Shown: positions 45,633 through 56,497, counted from the first letter of the stretch. The stretch: DNA of 64,000 nt from Gracilariopsis chorda (GCA_003194525.1 NBIV01000103.1:174545-238544), one strand, 5' to 3'. Numbers and translations: made by a program. Notes: generated by a model not told the origin, from the sequence alone.

Positions 45633-46781
45633 CTACTTCTCCAAGAGAGCAAGGCTTCGAGCTGCCTTGGGTGCCTTTCCGACACTGGGATTGCACCACA
45701 CCTTCCGTGCGTATGTCAGACCATGAACATCTCGCTGACGATTAACATCTCTCACCGCTAGCACCGCCAACTTAAGGAAAAACCTCTTTCCGGGATTACA
45801 TATTCTTCCTGAACTTGACCATGAGCCCTTCTGTATTATGTCCATCTTATGCTTGTCCCAACGAGCGTTCCATGCACATTTAATCTTTTGAATGATAAAA
45901 GAATCAGCTGGCTGCACTAAATCCGTTGCATTTGGAGAAAGGTATTTCAGTTCAGTGTTGATATTGTGACAGGCATTGTCGAGAGCAGCCGTCGGAATAT
46001 GGCCACTACAGTTGTCCACAAGAAGAATGCGCGTACGGCCATTTGGAAGGCGGGTTATGACTTTCTTCTCTTCCAACCATTGCGGCATTATCGCAGGATC
46101 CATCCAGCCTTTTGGAACACTTCGATACGAAATTCCTTTTTGGTCGTTGGGTACGCCTCTTATAGGATACGATCAAGATTTATTCTAGAAGACCATAAAC
46201 ACAGGTTCAATTTTTGCGTTAGGGCCACCACTTATGCGAACAAACATTGTCTTTACCTCCCCACCAGACACCAAGTCGGTATACTTCACCTCTTTTTCGC
46301 CGAAAAAACCGAACGTTGTTCCATTATCCATTTTGAATACAAAATTTGTTTTTTCAGCGTTCTCAACATCCTCTTCCCTCCAGGCTTCGCTTCGTAATGC
46401 GCGTGCCACTTCTCCCAGGTGGTATGCAACTTCCTTATGTATCAACTCAGTCTTTTCCGGGGAGAGCATGCGCTTGCCAGTTTGTTCTCTGCTTACAATT
46501 CTGTGGCGCTCCATGAATGATTTGATCCATCTGCGGTTTATGGATTCGATAATTCGTTTGTTACAACGGTCATCCAACATTTCTTTATGGTACAAAATGG
46601 AACTTGATTGGTGGATACGGTTTATAGTCATAGTCTGAAGAGTACGTCAGTTGAAATAGACTCCAAGTTTTCGAAGCCTGTCAAACTCAGTCAGCATGTC
46701 CATATGAAGAGCAGTAATCCACCACCGTGGTTTTTTTCCTCTGCTTGTACGAGCCTTAAGATTGACCCGCTTCATGGCCAT
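45633..46781 (-). pseudogene. pogo-like DDE transposase with three nonsense codons
   Basis: A single frame runs from ATG at 46,781 to a stop at 45,633, about 380 codons, broken only by TGA (46,647-46,649), TAG (46,185-46,187) and TGA (46,173-46,175). The N-terminus (MAMKRVNLKARTSRGKKPRW) and the RRWIKSFMERHRIVS block form the helix-turn-helix DNA-binding part. The core shows DNGTTFGFFGEKEVKY, then ILLVDNCSGH with the second catalytic Asp, then NATDLVQPADSFIIQKIK with the third. At the first catalytic position, where relatives have M-D-E-T, this copy reads AEKT, so the first Asp seems lost. Two of the stops sit where relatives have Q and R (CAG to TAG, CGA to TGA). No shift of frame is needed. 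Confidence 0.85.
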
Positions 46782-47405
46782 ATGGGTACCCCGTGTAATC
46801 GAAATACATGCTCCTTTGCTCTCATTTACTCCATTATGGTTTATGTAATCATAACGATTGTGCCAAAGGCGGCTCTATTTCTGGAGGTTAGCTTTGGCTG
46901 AGCTGCGAAACAAAAATGGGAATTGACTCACGGCTGTTGAGGTGATGTTTCTTGGGCCTGCTTTGTTGGCTTCATTGTTCATCCATGTGACAATTTTGGC
47001 GCGATCGGCAATAGCCAAAACGTTTTGAACTGATTACTTTATTGATGAAGCCTGTGGTGGCGTGGGAGGGGATAGATGGCGTCCATTGAGGGGCACAGAG
47101 TCTGAGGAGGAATCGGTAGTGTTGGCTGCTGTCGTTGGAGTTTGTTGCGAAGATGCTCGTTCGAATGCTGCAATTACGGGAGATGCTGAGAGTGGAACGC
47201 TCATCGTGTTTGTTGGCGTTGGAAAGTGGACCGAGGAGTAGCCGAGAAGCTGTTTCGAGCTGGTCTAATTTGGAGTTCGAAGGCTCTATAATTCCCGCGA
47301 AATGTATTGTTGGCGGCGTACCCACATTAATTCTAACGGTGAGCTACCCCGTTTGTACCTTATTTGTTGTGGCCCACATCATTTACGTTACCACATTATT
47401 TCTTC

Positions 47406-47432
47406 ACCCACGCTATTTGCAGTCACTGGGTG
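47406..47432 (-). repeat. Right terminal inverted repeat, second pogo-like element
   Basis: Exact reverse complement of 44,460-44,486, followed by TA at 47,433-47,434. The preservation of both ends suggests a fairly recent insertion or selection for mobilisation in trans. Confidence 0.9.
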
Positions 47433-47434
47433 TA

Positions 47435-48286
47435 CACGTCATGGTTGTGTACACTTCTCCACTTGGCCACGTAATGTTCGAACCTGTGTGGCACGTGTGC
47501 ATGGTTGGAAGACGTCTCGTCCAGAACTGCACAAGTTGGAGCTTCTGCAAATTACGGATTACGAACGCTTGTCGTTGCGATCGACAACGCCGTTGCCTCC
47601 CAACTTGTTCGTTCAAAGCTCCTCGCCACGTCTCTCCAAAAAGAAATGACGTCGAAAGCTCTCGCTCAGTGTCGCATCTATATCGAAAACAAATTTCCTT
47701 TTTCTCTTCCGTTCCATCACTATCGACCGCTACAGTACAACAGATGTAGTCCCTATTCCTGGCGCTTTGATTGAAAAGAAATTTCCCAAAGTCCCATGTC
47801 GCTGGTCAGCGTGGTTAACGTCAGAGTGTACCCAGGGGTACGTCCAGCCCAAAGCTAATAATACTGTCCCAACGAGCGTTACCAACGGTACCCAAAAGAA
47901 GTTGAAGTGATTGTTAACCAGGTTACACCATTCTCAATCCACCCGAGCGAGAGCCGGCAAACGATCACAGAACTCCAGCAAAGCCTCCGTTGCGTTCACC
48001 GTTCTTCAAGCATATATGGAGTGATGTGTAAGCCAACAGCACGTTGTAACGCAATGAAACTGCAAGGAATCAACAACCCAAGGTCCATCACACCTTCCAT
48101 TACGTTCTAGCCCAATCACATTGTCCTTCTCCATCTCTAGCGTCCTGGAAGCACCTTCATGACAACACATAACATTAAAGGGTTAACACAATTGTAATAA
48201 GTCTCCCCATCTCTCAAGTCTCCACCCCTTGCTCCCTTACAAAGAAAAATGTCTCTTCGTATCTGCCCTCTGCTTTCACCTACTTC
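47435..48286. other. Upstream region of the three-TM protein; no other gene
   Basis: Frames up to 204 codons that cross the transposon end, so they are not real genes. The frame of the downstream membrane protein is open back to 48,179 without another ATG. Promoter elements were not recognised. Confidence 0.4.
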
Positions 48287-49797
48287 ATGGTCACAGTTGG
48301 TGTCCTAGCCGCCCTCATCAACGTTGGCGTACTAATCGTCGTATCCTTTGCCGACCGCGCCATTGAACACATCGTGCGAAACTTTGCAACCTGCCGTTTA
48401 CGTTCTCATCGTCGAGCCCCTGTTATTCATGACAGCGATACTTGGTTGCCGTTTTTGCCACGCTCTGTCGTCAAGTTTCACAAGTATCCGGGTAGGTAAT
48501 CATGCGTCCATAGCAGATTTCTACACTAATAGCCATATGCTTTTCTGCTCATGTTCAAGGCACTTACCTCTGTTTTTCTGAAGCCATTCTGTGTACTCTG
48601 TTCATCACCATTCTGCTCATTACATCCGAGTTTGTGTCCGAACTGGGAATCGATGTCAACAAGAAATGTAAACCACAACCCAGAAAAGGTTCCGTTATTT
48701 CCCCAGACGATATCACACACAACTTTACCGACATAGAACTGAGCGGGAGTTGTTTCGTTGTCCAGTCGGTGGAATTCGTTGAGGGGCAACTGAAGCGCGT
48801 TCAACCCGGAATTCCCACCGAGTTGAAAGGATCCGAATGTTTCTCATGTTTGCAAACATCCCACTCTGATATCATCAGCGGCTGCTCTGTGCGCCAGATT
48901 CAAGAGTATGCACCACGGACTTTGCATGTGAGTGTTAAGACCACACGTGGAATTTTCAAGACAGTCACCAAATCCTTTCTACATATGGAAAGCAAAACGC
49001 CCTTCACGGGATACGGTGACCTCACTTTCAATGGCGAAAATCTCTCTTGCTTTCTGTTTCAGCATATCCATGGCAAGTCTCTCAACTATCTAGAGTACGA
49101 CGACCAGGCACATATCAGAAGTTTGAAAGACAAATCTGAGAAGCAGTACCCAAACGAAGTCTCGGAACCAACGAATTCTGTAGTACGAAAGTATCGTATA
49201 CGATGCAAGACAAATCAGCTGAGTGCAGCAAACTTTGCAGAGGTTGTGAGAATGTATCGAACTGTTCAATTAGAGAATCCTATCACCCCAGCAATGTTCA
49301 ATCACACTTCTGGAAGTTTTCCACCAATGTCTAATGAAGACATTTACCGCGCCACGCTTGCTGCGAAAATTATCGACGACCAACACGATCCAAATGGAAC
49401 GTACTATATTTATACGAGCTGCGGAGAGTACAACTGGATCTTCTTGTTACCGATGATCATATCTTTGCTAGCTTTGGGAGTACTGTTTTCGGCCTCCCGC
49501 GTTTTTCGTCCTGCTTCCCCACAGTCATTCCCAGTTCCGTATAATTCGAGAAGTTGGTTTCATCACGCTCAAGAACTTCAGGAAATGCACAGGTCCAGAG
49601 CAAGAGAAGAGGTCGTTCAAAGCAATTTGAGAAGCTCGGAAGGGTTTGACGAGGTTATGCTTATAGAAGGTGGAATAGGAGCACGAAATGAATACCGAAT
49701 CGCTATCTGTCCGAGAAATCGACATTCAGGTAACGAGCAGCGGATAGAACCTGATATGTCCATTGCTGATCGAGTCATCTTCGAAGAATACGTCTGA
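48287..49797 (+). CDS. Three-TM membrane protein of unknown function, two exons
   Basis: I do not recognise the family. Exon 1 is 48,287-48,491 and exon 2 is 48,560-49,797, joined across a 68 bp intron (GTAGGT donor, TTCAAG acceptor) that keeps the frame and completes a second membrane span. The spliced protein has 480 residues. Predicted spans are about 3-22 (VTVGVLAALINVGVLIVVSF), 72-95 (FSEAILCTLFITILLITS) and 361-381 (WIFLLPMIISLLALGVLF). The long loop 96-360 has seven Cys (two as CFSC) and three N-glycosylation sequons (NFT, NHT, NGT), as expected of a domain outside the cell or in the lumen. The last 100 residues are hydrophilic. An in-frame ATG at 48,287 is the first available; an upstream exon cannot be excluded. 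The gene converges with the RNA-repair fusion. It looks intact. Confidence 0.65.
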
Positions 49798-50454
49798 TCG
49801 AAAACTGATATGTCATCCATAATACCCTGAGATTGTTACTTGCTTCGGTTACGATGGTCCGCGAGCGAGTCCATATTGCTATCTACACCGAGCTACAACG
49901 ACCAAGGCGTGCAGTCTATTTAGTTCTGTGCACACTGCGAGCGAGCAATCTTCTGCCTTCTTTGTCGATAACCAGGTCTATCGATAAAAGATCTCCCACA
50001 GTGCCACCCCAATTTGCAAGTGACTCGGGCAGTGCAAGTTCTCGTAAGTGCACGGTTGATATTCAATGTCGCTTCATCGTCATGTCCTCAATTTACATTT
50101 TGGCTGTTGATTCTCCTGCTCTAACCGCATTTATATGTGACTCCCAGCAATTTGGACTAGCAGCTGAAATTGTAGAAAGAACAAAGGAATCGAGCCATCA
50201 GGGACCACGTTTCATGTGTTCTGGAGATGAAATGGTCAGGCTCTTCACATTCAAGAGAGAGAGAGAGAGAGAGAGGAGTCGCGAATGGGACTTAGAAACG
50301 CCAGTTACCAGCGTAGAGTAATATGGGCTATCGTCTACATGTGTCTTGTTAGCTCCAACAAGGCGCACAAGAATTGCTCGAACGACATTCGCTGTGGCAT
50401 AACTGACTGCTATAGCACTGAGCTTTATGTTATGAGGTCAGTGTTTCTTCTTTT
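49798..50454. other. Convergent intergenic region with AG microsatellite
   Basis: Lies between the 3' ends of the membrane-protein gene and the RNA-repair fusion. A plus-strand frame of 162 codons (49,833-50,321) ends in an Arg/Glu run made by an (AG)11 microsatellite at 50,254-50,275 and has no recognised motif; I do not call it a gene. Confidence 0.45.
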
Positions 50455-53400
50455 CTAGAGATGCAAAGAAGACAAGGTCACAGAAATAAGTGAATCTGCT
50501 GGACGGCCGCCCCACCGGAGAAATTTGTCTGACAGACAAGTTTCAGCTTTTCTTACACAGCTCTGCCATTCGACAGATTCCACGGTTGTCAGTTCTTTAT
50601 CAATGCCACATAGAATGGTACCCTTGAATGAAGCGGAAGTCTTTGACCATATAATTTTGTCTGTTGGACGTACTGAAATTCCCCTGGTCTGAAGGTCTTG
50701 CAATACAAAACTGGCAAACTTCCCTTTCAGCCAACCTGATATCAAGTCGTGGTTTAAAACGTCAGAAGAATGTACGTTGATTTCGATTAAGTCATCGAAT
50801 TCGGCATCTGGTTTCGTATATGCTTCAAGATACGCCTGCCAAGATAACAGAGAAATTTTGTTCCTCAGAGCCAGCAGGGCTCGATCAGCTTCTATAACGA
50901 AAGCTTTTAGAACAGCCCGGGAAACTGTGCAGGCCACATTCTGCCGAGATGCAGGCGAAACTATGACACATGCATCATTAGAGCAACTCCTTCCACTCAA
51001 AGACTGGTGTGAGTGACGTGTTTCACGACCGTTAATACTTACAACTTCTTCTTTCCATCCGAAACTTCGATATTCACGAAAGAACTCCATCAAAAGAGAC
51101 CTCCAGTCTTTCCAGCTACTCCCTCTGCTTTCTCCGCACATTGAGAACAATAGAATGGACCATGATATTCCTGGAAACAGGGTAAAAGCCTTTCCGGTGA
51201 GCTGCTTGGATGTTGCCCATCTCTTAAGTTGAACTAGGGCTTCGCGATAAACCGACCGTGAATGCACATCCTTTTCCTTCAGGTGGCTTAAGAGGGTCAT
51301 AGAATCGGAGACAGCTTGATGTGCGAAGTCGATATCACCATACATGATATCCACAGGCAAATAATCAGGGTCTTGCAGATCCATGATGATGATCGGACAT
51401 GAGGCATCTAACACACTGCGAACAGCAACCCCGTCAGGGAGTATGGATTGCATACGGCGAGAGAACTCGACTGAACTGCAAATTTTCTGTCCCGTGCTAG
51501 GCAAAAGAACAACGTCAAGATCCATGCAAGCTTCATTCTGTAACAGCGCTGAGGAGCCCACTGGCAGAACCTGATACTGCGTCTCAGAGCCAAGAATGCG
51601 ACGAGCAAGAGACCTCACAACTTCAAGACTTCGCCTCATGGGACTGCTCCCTTCACATTTCGGTATCGAAATGATATCTTTTGTCACCATTCTTCCGTCT
51701 ATTCTGCGCAGCACTGACAAATTCTGCACCTTGGTAGTTCTCAGAGACTTGATTTTGTTCAGGAGGTCTGCTCTGGCTTTCTCTACGAACTGGCTTATCT
51801 CTTGATCCTCAAGATTCTTGAGCTTGGCAATCGTCATATGCGGGGTGTAGCTGGGTTGTCGTCTGGCTGAAACTTCTGATGGTTCTCCAACGATATCCAC
51901 GCAAGTTTTGAAAAGCAGTTCTTGAAGTAGACTAATCGCGTCATCGGCGGGTTTCAGATAAACAGTACTACTGGACCTGTGTTTGAAGGTCTCAACACCG
52001 TCCATTTCCATCGATAAGTATTCAGGAATTCTTTTTCCATGAATGACCATCGCGTCTCGAATGGATGAGCATACTTCATCAAGGCAGTCTTCACTCACGA
52101 ATGGATACAAGACATTGATATGCGCCGGCCACTTCTTGACACCCGGATCGTATTTATGACGCCAAAGACCGTCAATGTCTTCCTCCAAGTCTGGTTCCAG
52201 AAGCAAGGCCAACGCTGTTGACTTGGTCCATCCCCTCTGGCTACTGGCTTGTGGGTTCGCATCATCTCCGAATTGGAAAGTCGTGACTACGCCAAAATGA
52301 TCTGAGGCATGAAGCCCAGATGGAAGAAATTGAATCAAGGCGTCACACTGTTCCATGCCCCTTATGGAGTTCTTTCCAATAACATGGTGGCCTTGTACAG
52401 TGACTGTATCTCTGTGGGACACATTGCGGATGTAGACACGATCAAGCCTGAGAGATTTTGGCTCTCTTGCGTTCAGGAATGCCAGACCATTGCGGACAGT
52501 ATCGTATGTTGGAGCAAGGAACGTGGAATCTGCTTCTGTGTACCCTTCGAGTAGGTGCACATTCGCATCGTCATCCATTTTCGATTTAAAATTGAAGTCC
52601 CCGACAACGACATGCACATCGAAGCCTTTGACAAACTGTTCCATCTTCGAAACAACATACTCAAGCTGTTTGTGGCGCTTTTCTATTGCGCGAGTCGAAC
52701 TGGCGCGATCTAGCTGACCAGATGTGAGATGAAGTGCACACACAACTGCTCTTATGCCGGAGGGAAGGGTAGTACTGACGAACACCAACCGTTTACCAGT
52801 GCTTAAAGGTGTCGTCGTATAGAATATGTCATGCACGGATAGGTCCCTGCGCATCAGAACCAGCTGCCCTGTGGCTCCACAATCACCAGACAGAGTACGA
52901 AAACTTGACGCAGGTGAATCCGACGCAAAATAGTTTTCTCGAATGAACTCGTCCGACAATAAGTGGTCCGCAAATGGAGGGGTGGCTTCAGTGAAAACCC
53001 AAATTTGAGCTTTCTGTTGCTTTACGTGTTGAATTATCACTCCCCATCGCACTTCATTCACTTGTTTCAATACCTTAGGAAGAAAGGTGTCTTGGAGAAC
53101 ATTGAATGTAGCGACTCGCAACATTGTTTGATTTTGATCATCGTCAAATGTGATGAAGGGTATGCGCTTCGCGCTGCATGAACGACACGAAATCCAATTC
53201 CCAGAAAGTACACTACACTTATGAACCGGAATATTTTGCAAATCCGAGAATGCGGCAGCAACGATCAAGTGTTTTCTCTTGGACGAGTAATTCTTCACGC
53301 GTGCTGCTTCCTCCATTTCCAAACGATTTTTCGCCGCTTGTTCCACATCTGAACGTCTCTTCCGTATGGACTCGGCGGTGTACGCACGTGAAACGACGGA

Positions 53401-53736
53401 GGACGAGTATACAAGATCGAGTCGTGTTTCCTTGTGCCAGATAACTTCAGAACCATTTCGAAAGTACAGCACTCGGTGCATTGGTATCTCCCCAATAGCA
53501 AATTTTGGTAGAGAAAGTTCCATAGCCCCCTTAAACCTGTCCAAGTACCCTACACATGCATCTTGGGCTAGATTCAAACTTTCATCGTGAAGAAGACGGT
53601 TGAAGACGTCGCGACTGGAACGCATGACGACAAAGTGAGTGATTATACTAGGGTACACAGTACGCACAGTTAGAACGGGAAAGGAGAACGAAACCGACTC
53701 AAAGCAGGTCTTGAAGAGAGGCTGAAGTCTATTCAA
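50455..53736 (-). CDS. RNA end-processing fusion: MJ1316-EEP-2H-poly(A) polymerase
   Basis: A 1093-codon uninterrupted frame. Residues about 78-112 (PMHRVLYFRNGSEVIWHKE ... LDLVY) match the MJ1316 domain, proposed to recognise cyclic phosphate RNA ends. Residues 205-490 are an endonuclease/exonuclease/phosphatase-fold (EEP) phosphodiesterase with ATFNVLQD, WVFTEA, VVCALHL, VVVGDFNF, LRLDRVYI and ASDHFGV, all catalytic motifs present. Residues 510-690 are a 2H phosphoesterase with HINVLYPF (539) and HMTIAKL (633). Residues 700-975 are a poly(A)-polymerase-type nucleotidyltransferase: GSS (727-729), DLD (739-741) and PVDIMYGD for the third Asp (796), then FPGISWSILLF. Residues 980-1050 resemble the poly(A)-polymerase RNA-binding domain. 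The protein could thus recognise, trim, resolve 2',3'-cyclic or 2'-phosphate ends and add nucleotides. Met38 (53,625) is an alternative start; residues 1-37 could be a mitochondrial presequence. It appears intact; function is inferred from domains. Confidence 0.85.
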   Translation of the reverse strand: MNRLQPLFKTCFESVSFSFPVLTVRTVYPSIITHFVVMRSSRDVFNRLLHDESLNLAQDACVGYLDRFKGAMELSLPKFAIGEIPMHRVLYFRNGSEVIWHKETRLDLVYSSSVVSRAYTAESIRKRRSDVEQAAKNRLEMEEAARVKNYSSKRKHLIVAAAFSDLQNIPVHKCSVLSGNWISCRSCSAKRIPFITFDDDQNQTMLRVATFNVLQDTFLPKVLKQVNEVRWGVIIQHVKQQKAQIWVFTEATPPFADHLLSDEFIRENYFASDSPASSFRTLSGDCGATGQLVLMRRDLSVHDIFYTTTPLSTGKRLVFVSTTLPSGIRAVVCALHLTSGQLDRASSTRAIEKRHKQLEYVVSKMEQFVKGFDVHVVVGDFNFKSKMDDDANVHLLEGYTEADSTFLAPTYDTVRNGLAFLNAREPKSLRLDRVYIRNVSHRDTVTVQGHHVIGKNSIRGMEQCDALIQFLPSGLHASDHFGVVTTFQFGDDANPQASSQRGWTKSTALALLLEPDLEEDIDGLWRHKYDPGVKKWPAHINVLYPFVSEDCLDEVCSSIRDAMVIHGKRIPEYLSMEMDGVETFKHRSSSTVYLKPADDAISLLQELLFKTCVDIVGEPSEVSARRQPSYTPHMTIAKLKNLEDQEISQFVEKARADLLNKIKSLRTTKVQNLSVLRRIDGRMVTKDIISIPKCEGSSPMRRSLEVVRSLARRILGSETQYQVLPVGSSALLQNEACMDLDVVLLPSTGQKICSSVEFSRRMQSILPDGVAVRSVLDASCPIIIMDLQDPDYLPVDIMYGDIDFAHQAVSDSMTLLSHLKEKDVHSRSVYREALVQLKRWATSKQLTGKAFTLFPGISWSILLFSMCGESRGSSWKDWRSLLMEFFREYRSFGWKEEVVSINGRETRHSHQSLSGRSCSNDACVIVSPASRQNVACTVSRAVLKAFVIEADRALLALRNKISLLSWQAYLEAYTKPDAEFDDLIEINVHSSDVLNHDLISGWLKGKFASFVLQDLQTRGISVRPTDKIIWSKTSASFKGTILCGIDKELTTVESVEWQSCVRKAETCLSDKFLRWGGRPADSLISVTLSSLHL

Positions 53737-55340
53737 AGCAGTGAAGAAGCTTTATGCGTGCTTGTGATGGATGAGTAGCTTCAAACTTTGAGTGCTTCGC
53801 TGTGCTTCGCTGGCCAACTCATCAGCCACGAATGCCACATGGAGCTCACGTACCTTTCGTACCATCGACTACGATCCCCACAATAACGTATAGGTCTGCC
53901 CTTCATTCTCCAATCAAAACTCGAACGCAAGTGCGCGCGGAGTGAACACTCCAACTCGTCTGCAATCTCCAAGAATAAATCATTGCAAACGTTGAATCTG
54001 CTCCCCGACTCTCAGGTTTCATATTTTGTCGAGAAACGGGTGCAATAAAGGTGTGGAGATTTCTGGTTTCGATTGAACAACCTTTTGCATACTTCCGGCC
54101 GCCTGAACTATGAGCTATGTATTTCTTGCTCATTCTTTCGCTCTATTAAGTCACCGTCTGTGTTTGACGACTTCTACACTAACAAACCAGGTGCTATCGC
54201 CGCTAGAGTTCCCTCGATTACAACCGCAAGGCAAATATCTCTTGACAGTAGAGCCCGGGCGTAGTGCATCTTGATGAAGTACTTGAAATGGTCATCGTTT
54301 GTGTGCGCGCGGGTAGTGCGCGATGAGATGTACTGAGTGGTAAGAAGTTCGATGCCCTCCGGTTTTACTGCGAAGGCAAAAAGACTGCGTATATGTACTC
54401 TATTGCAGTTTCCCAAACAGGAAACATCAACCTACAATTCTACTAAAAGAGGGTCTGCAACCCAGGGCGGGGTGGCCAGCTCTTTGGTTGGTGGTTTGCT
54501 GCCTAGGTGGATGATTCACATCCACTACAGTTTGTCACATCAAGGACATAAACACCTACATGTTGAAATATCTAGAAGCTATGCAGCGTGGCTAATGTCA
54601 GTTTCAGCTGCTGGTATTCGAGTACAGTCAGCAACTTGTGCTTCACCCTCATAAAATGTCGTACAAAACTGCGAATCATAGAAATTAGGCAGTCGTTTGC
54701 TTAGTCGCTCTGAAGAATCGTCGATACAAAGTAATACCGCTAGAGATCTTGTTCAGTTATTGAGGCCAAAGGGGTTTCTTCGAAATGAATATACAAGTTC
54801 AGATAGTCTGCTGAGCGTACTGGCGGAAAGCTTGACAGAGATCATGGATGAAAAGACTTAAGAGATAATTCTGGATGTCGAGAGCTACGAAAAGAAATCT
54901 GTCGAGCTGCATGCCTCCCTTATTGATATAAATTCATGGAACTCTGAGTGACGAACACTACGAGAATCATTTTGGTAGAAAGAAGTCAAGAGGAGCATGG
55001 AAAAGATCTTGACAGCTTCCAACTCCTGGGAGTGCTATGATGCTAAATGTAGTGTCACATAAAGTTGCAATAGACCCACACAAGGATTCTGCTGACAGTC
55101 ACAGTAATGTTAACAGAGTGCTAACTGCGCTTACTATTTCGGAGGGCACTGCCATAAGAGGATTAACGCCGTAGAAAATCTCGTATCAAATCTCGTAGCC
55201 ACGACTTACACGAACGCTACGAGATTTTGCGGAACAAAACATTGTGTTTGCACCTTACGCAAAATAACTTATGGTATAGTTCGTAGGATACGCATCATGC
55301 GGTTGTCCACAGACCACCCAGTTGGGAACATGAGCCAAGA
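53737..55340. other. No gene recognised; 5' flank of the RNA-repair gene
   Basis: Frames up to 105 codons on either strand without motifs. The stretch 54,660-55,340 has almost no open frame. A 12 bp inverted repeat lies at 55,188-55,199 and 55,216-55,227, just upstream of the Harbinger transposase. Confidence 0.45.
55188..55227. repeat. 12 bp inverted repeat near the Harbinger transposase
   Basis: AAATCTCGTAGC at 55,188-55,199 and its exact reverse complement at 55,216-55,227 with a 16 nt spacer. A further related AAAATCTCGTAT lies just before (55,175-55,186). It may be a transposase site or terminal region of the Harbinger element; no partner was found downstream. Confidence 0.6.
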
Positions 55341-55345
55341 TTTCA

Positions 55346-56497
55346 TTGCACTTTTACATGATGGTCCTCCAAGAAGACTACTCAATTGGGCGTGCCCGTT
55401 CTCGTTTTGTACGGCGCAAAACGCTGTTTCAACTAGCTCTTAATTCTGAACCCAAACCATTGTTGATGCTAGCACTTTGGCGTCGAGTGCAAGTTGCAAA
55501 ATATGATTTTCAAAACCTTGAACTTCGACGCTACCGCATTCGAAATCACAATTTCATCCTTAACATCTTCTCTGACGAAAAGTGTCTATATGACTACATA
55601 TTTTGCCGTAACGATATTGGTAGAATTTCTATGGTTATTGGGTGGGATCTGGGTCATACAGATCGCAATCGCTACTATTGTGACTCAAAAACAGCCTGCT
55701 GTGTTGTCTTGAAATGATTTTCTTCTGCTCATACATGGTATGATATGGAGTTAATATTTGGGATGAGATTCACACACATCAGTGAAGTATTCTGGGAAGC
55801 AGTTGAGCGATTTGTGAACCTAAAAGGTAGACTGGTAACCACTTTGCAGCAGCCTCTGACATCTCGTGCGGCAATTTACGCAGATGCAATTCAAAGACGC
55901 GGAGCCCCTCTAGAAAAATTTGTAGGGTTCATTGACTGCACAAAGGTAAGGATATGTGGTCCAGGAGGAGAAGGGAGAAACCAAAGATCTTGTTTTTCTG
56001 GGCACATGCGGCAGCATTGCTTGAGGTATCAGAACATTTCTACCCCTGATTGCCTGATTTTTCATATGTTTGGCCCTGAAGTGGGACGCCGACACGATCT
56101 TACACTCCTGTGAAGAAGCGGGATCGAAGCCGTTATGGAAAGGTGTATGGTTTTGAATGGATTGCAGTACTATATTTACGGGGATCCTGCGTACGTGCTG
56201 CGATCATGGTTACAGACTTCTTTTCAGAGAAGTTGCGCTACTGCCATACAGCTTGAGTACAACTGTTCAATGAATGCAATTCGAACTGCAGTGGAATGGA
56301 ACTACAAAGATCTAAAACAAATGTGGGTTCGAAACGGTTTCTCACGTCTGCTTTGCGTTCGCCGATTTCCGGTCGCTGTTTTGTATATTGCGTCCGCATT
56401 GCTGCTGAACTTCAAGACCTGTATTGAAAAAGGAGGACAGGTTAGCCGGTATTTTGATTGTGAGGCACCAGAGTTTGAGTTGTACTGCAATATATGA
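55346..56497 (+). pseudogene. Harbinger (HARBI1-type) transposase with two nonsense codons
   Basis: PIF/Harbinger transposases use a DDE_Tnp_4 nuclease. One frame is open from 55,346 to 56,497 except for TGA at 55,715-55,717 and TGA at 56,111-56,113; no shift is needed. Motifs in order: GFIDCTKVRI (first Asp, about 55,925), GRRHDLTLL (second Asp, about 56,090), YIYGDPAYVLR (56,152-56,184), and MNAIRTAVEWNYKDLKQMW (Glu, about 56,290), followed by VLYIASALLLNFKTC. All three catalytic acids are still present. The second stop falls where relatives usually have Arg, compatible with CGA to TGA. The companion Myb-like gene of Harbinger elements was not seen, and terminal repeats were not identified. 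Confidence 0.8.

Larger units (their letters stand above)
44460..47432 (-). mobile_element. Second pogo-like DNA transposon, complete ends
   Basis: A 2,973 bp element with 27 bp terminal inverted repeats (44,460-44,486 and 47,406-47,432) starting CACCCAGTGACTGCAAATAG, flanked by TA on both sides (44,458-44,459 and 47,433-47,434). The transposase runs on the minus strand. Sub-terminal GTGGGCCACGTTAT-like sequences occur near both ends (44,536-44,549, 44,588-44,597, 47,371-47,377) and may be transposase binding sites. It belongs to a different subfamily from the element at 720-2934: the terminal repeats are unrelated. Confidence 0.85.

Noticed and set aside
45168-45761. 197-codon plus-strand ORF inside the second pogo-like element
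   Set aside because: It partly overlaps the transposase in antisense, has no motif and lies in the element's GC-richer tail; treated as a chance frame.
49833-50321. 162-codon plus-strand ORF ending in an Arg/Glu run
   Set aside because: The C-terminal run is an AG microsatellite and no family or splice signal supports coding.
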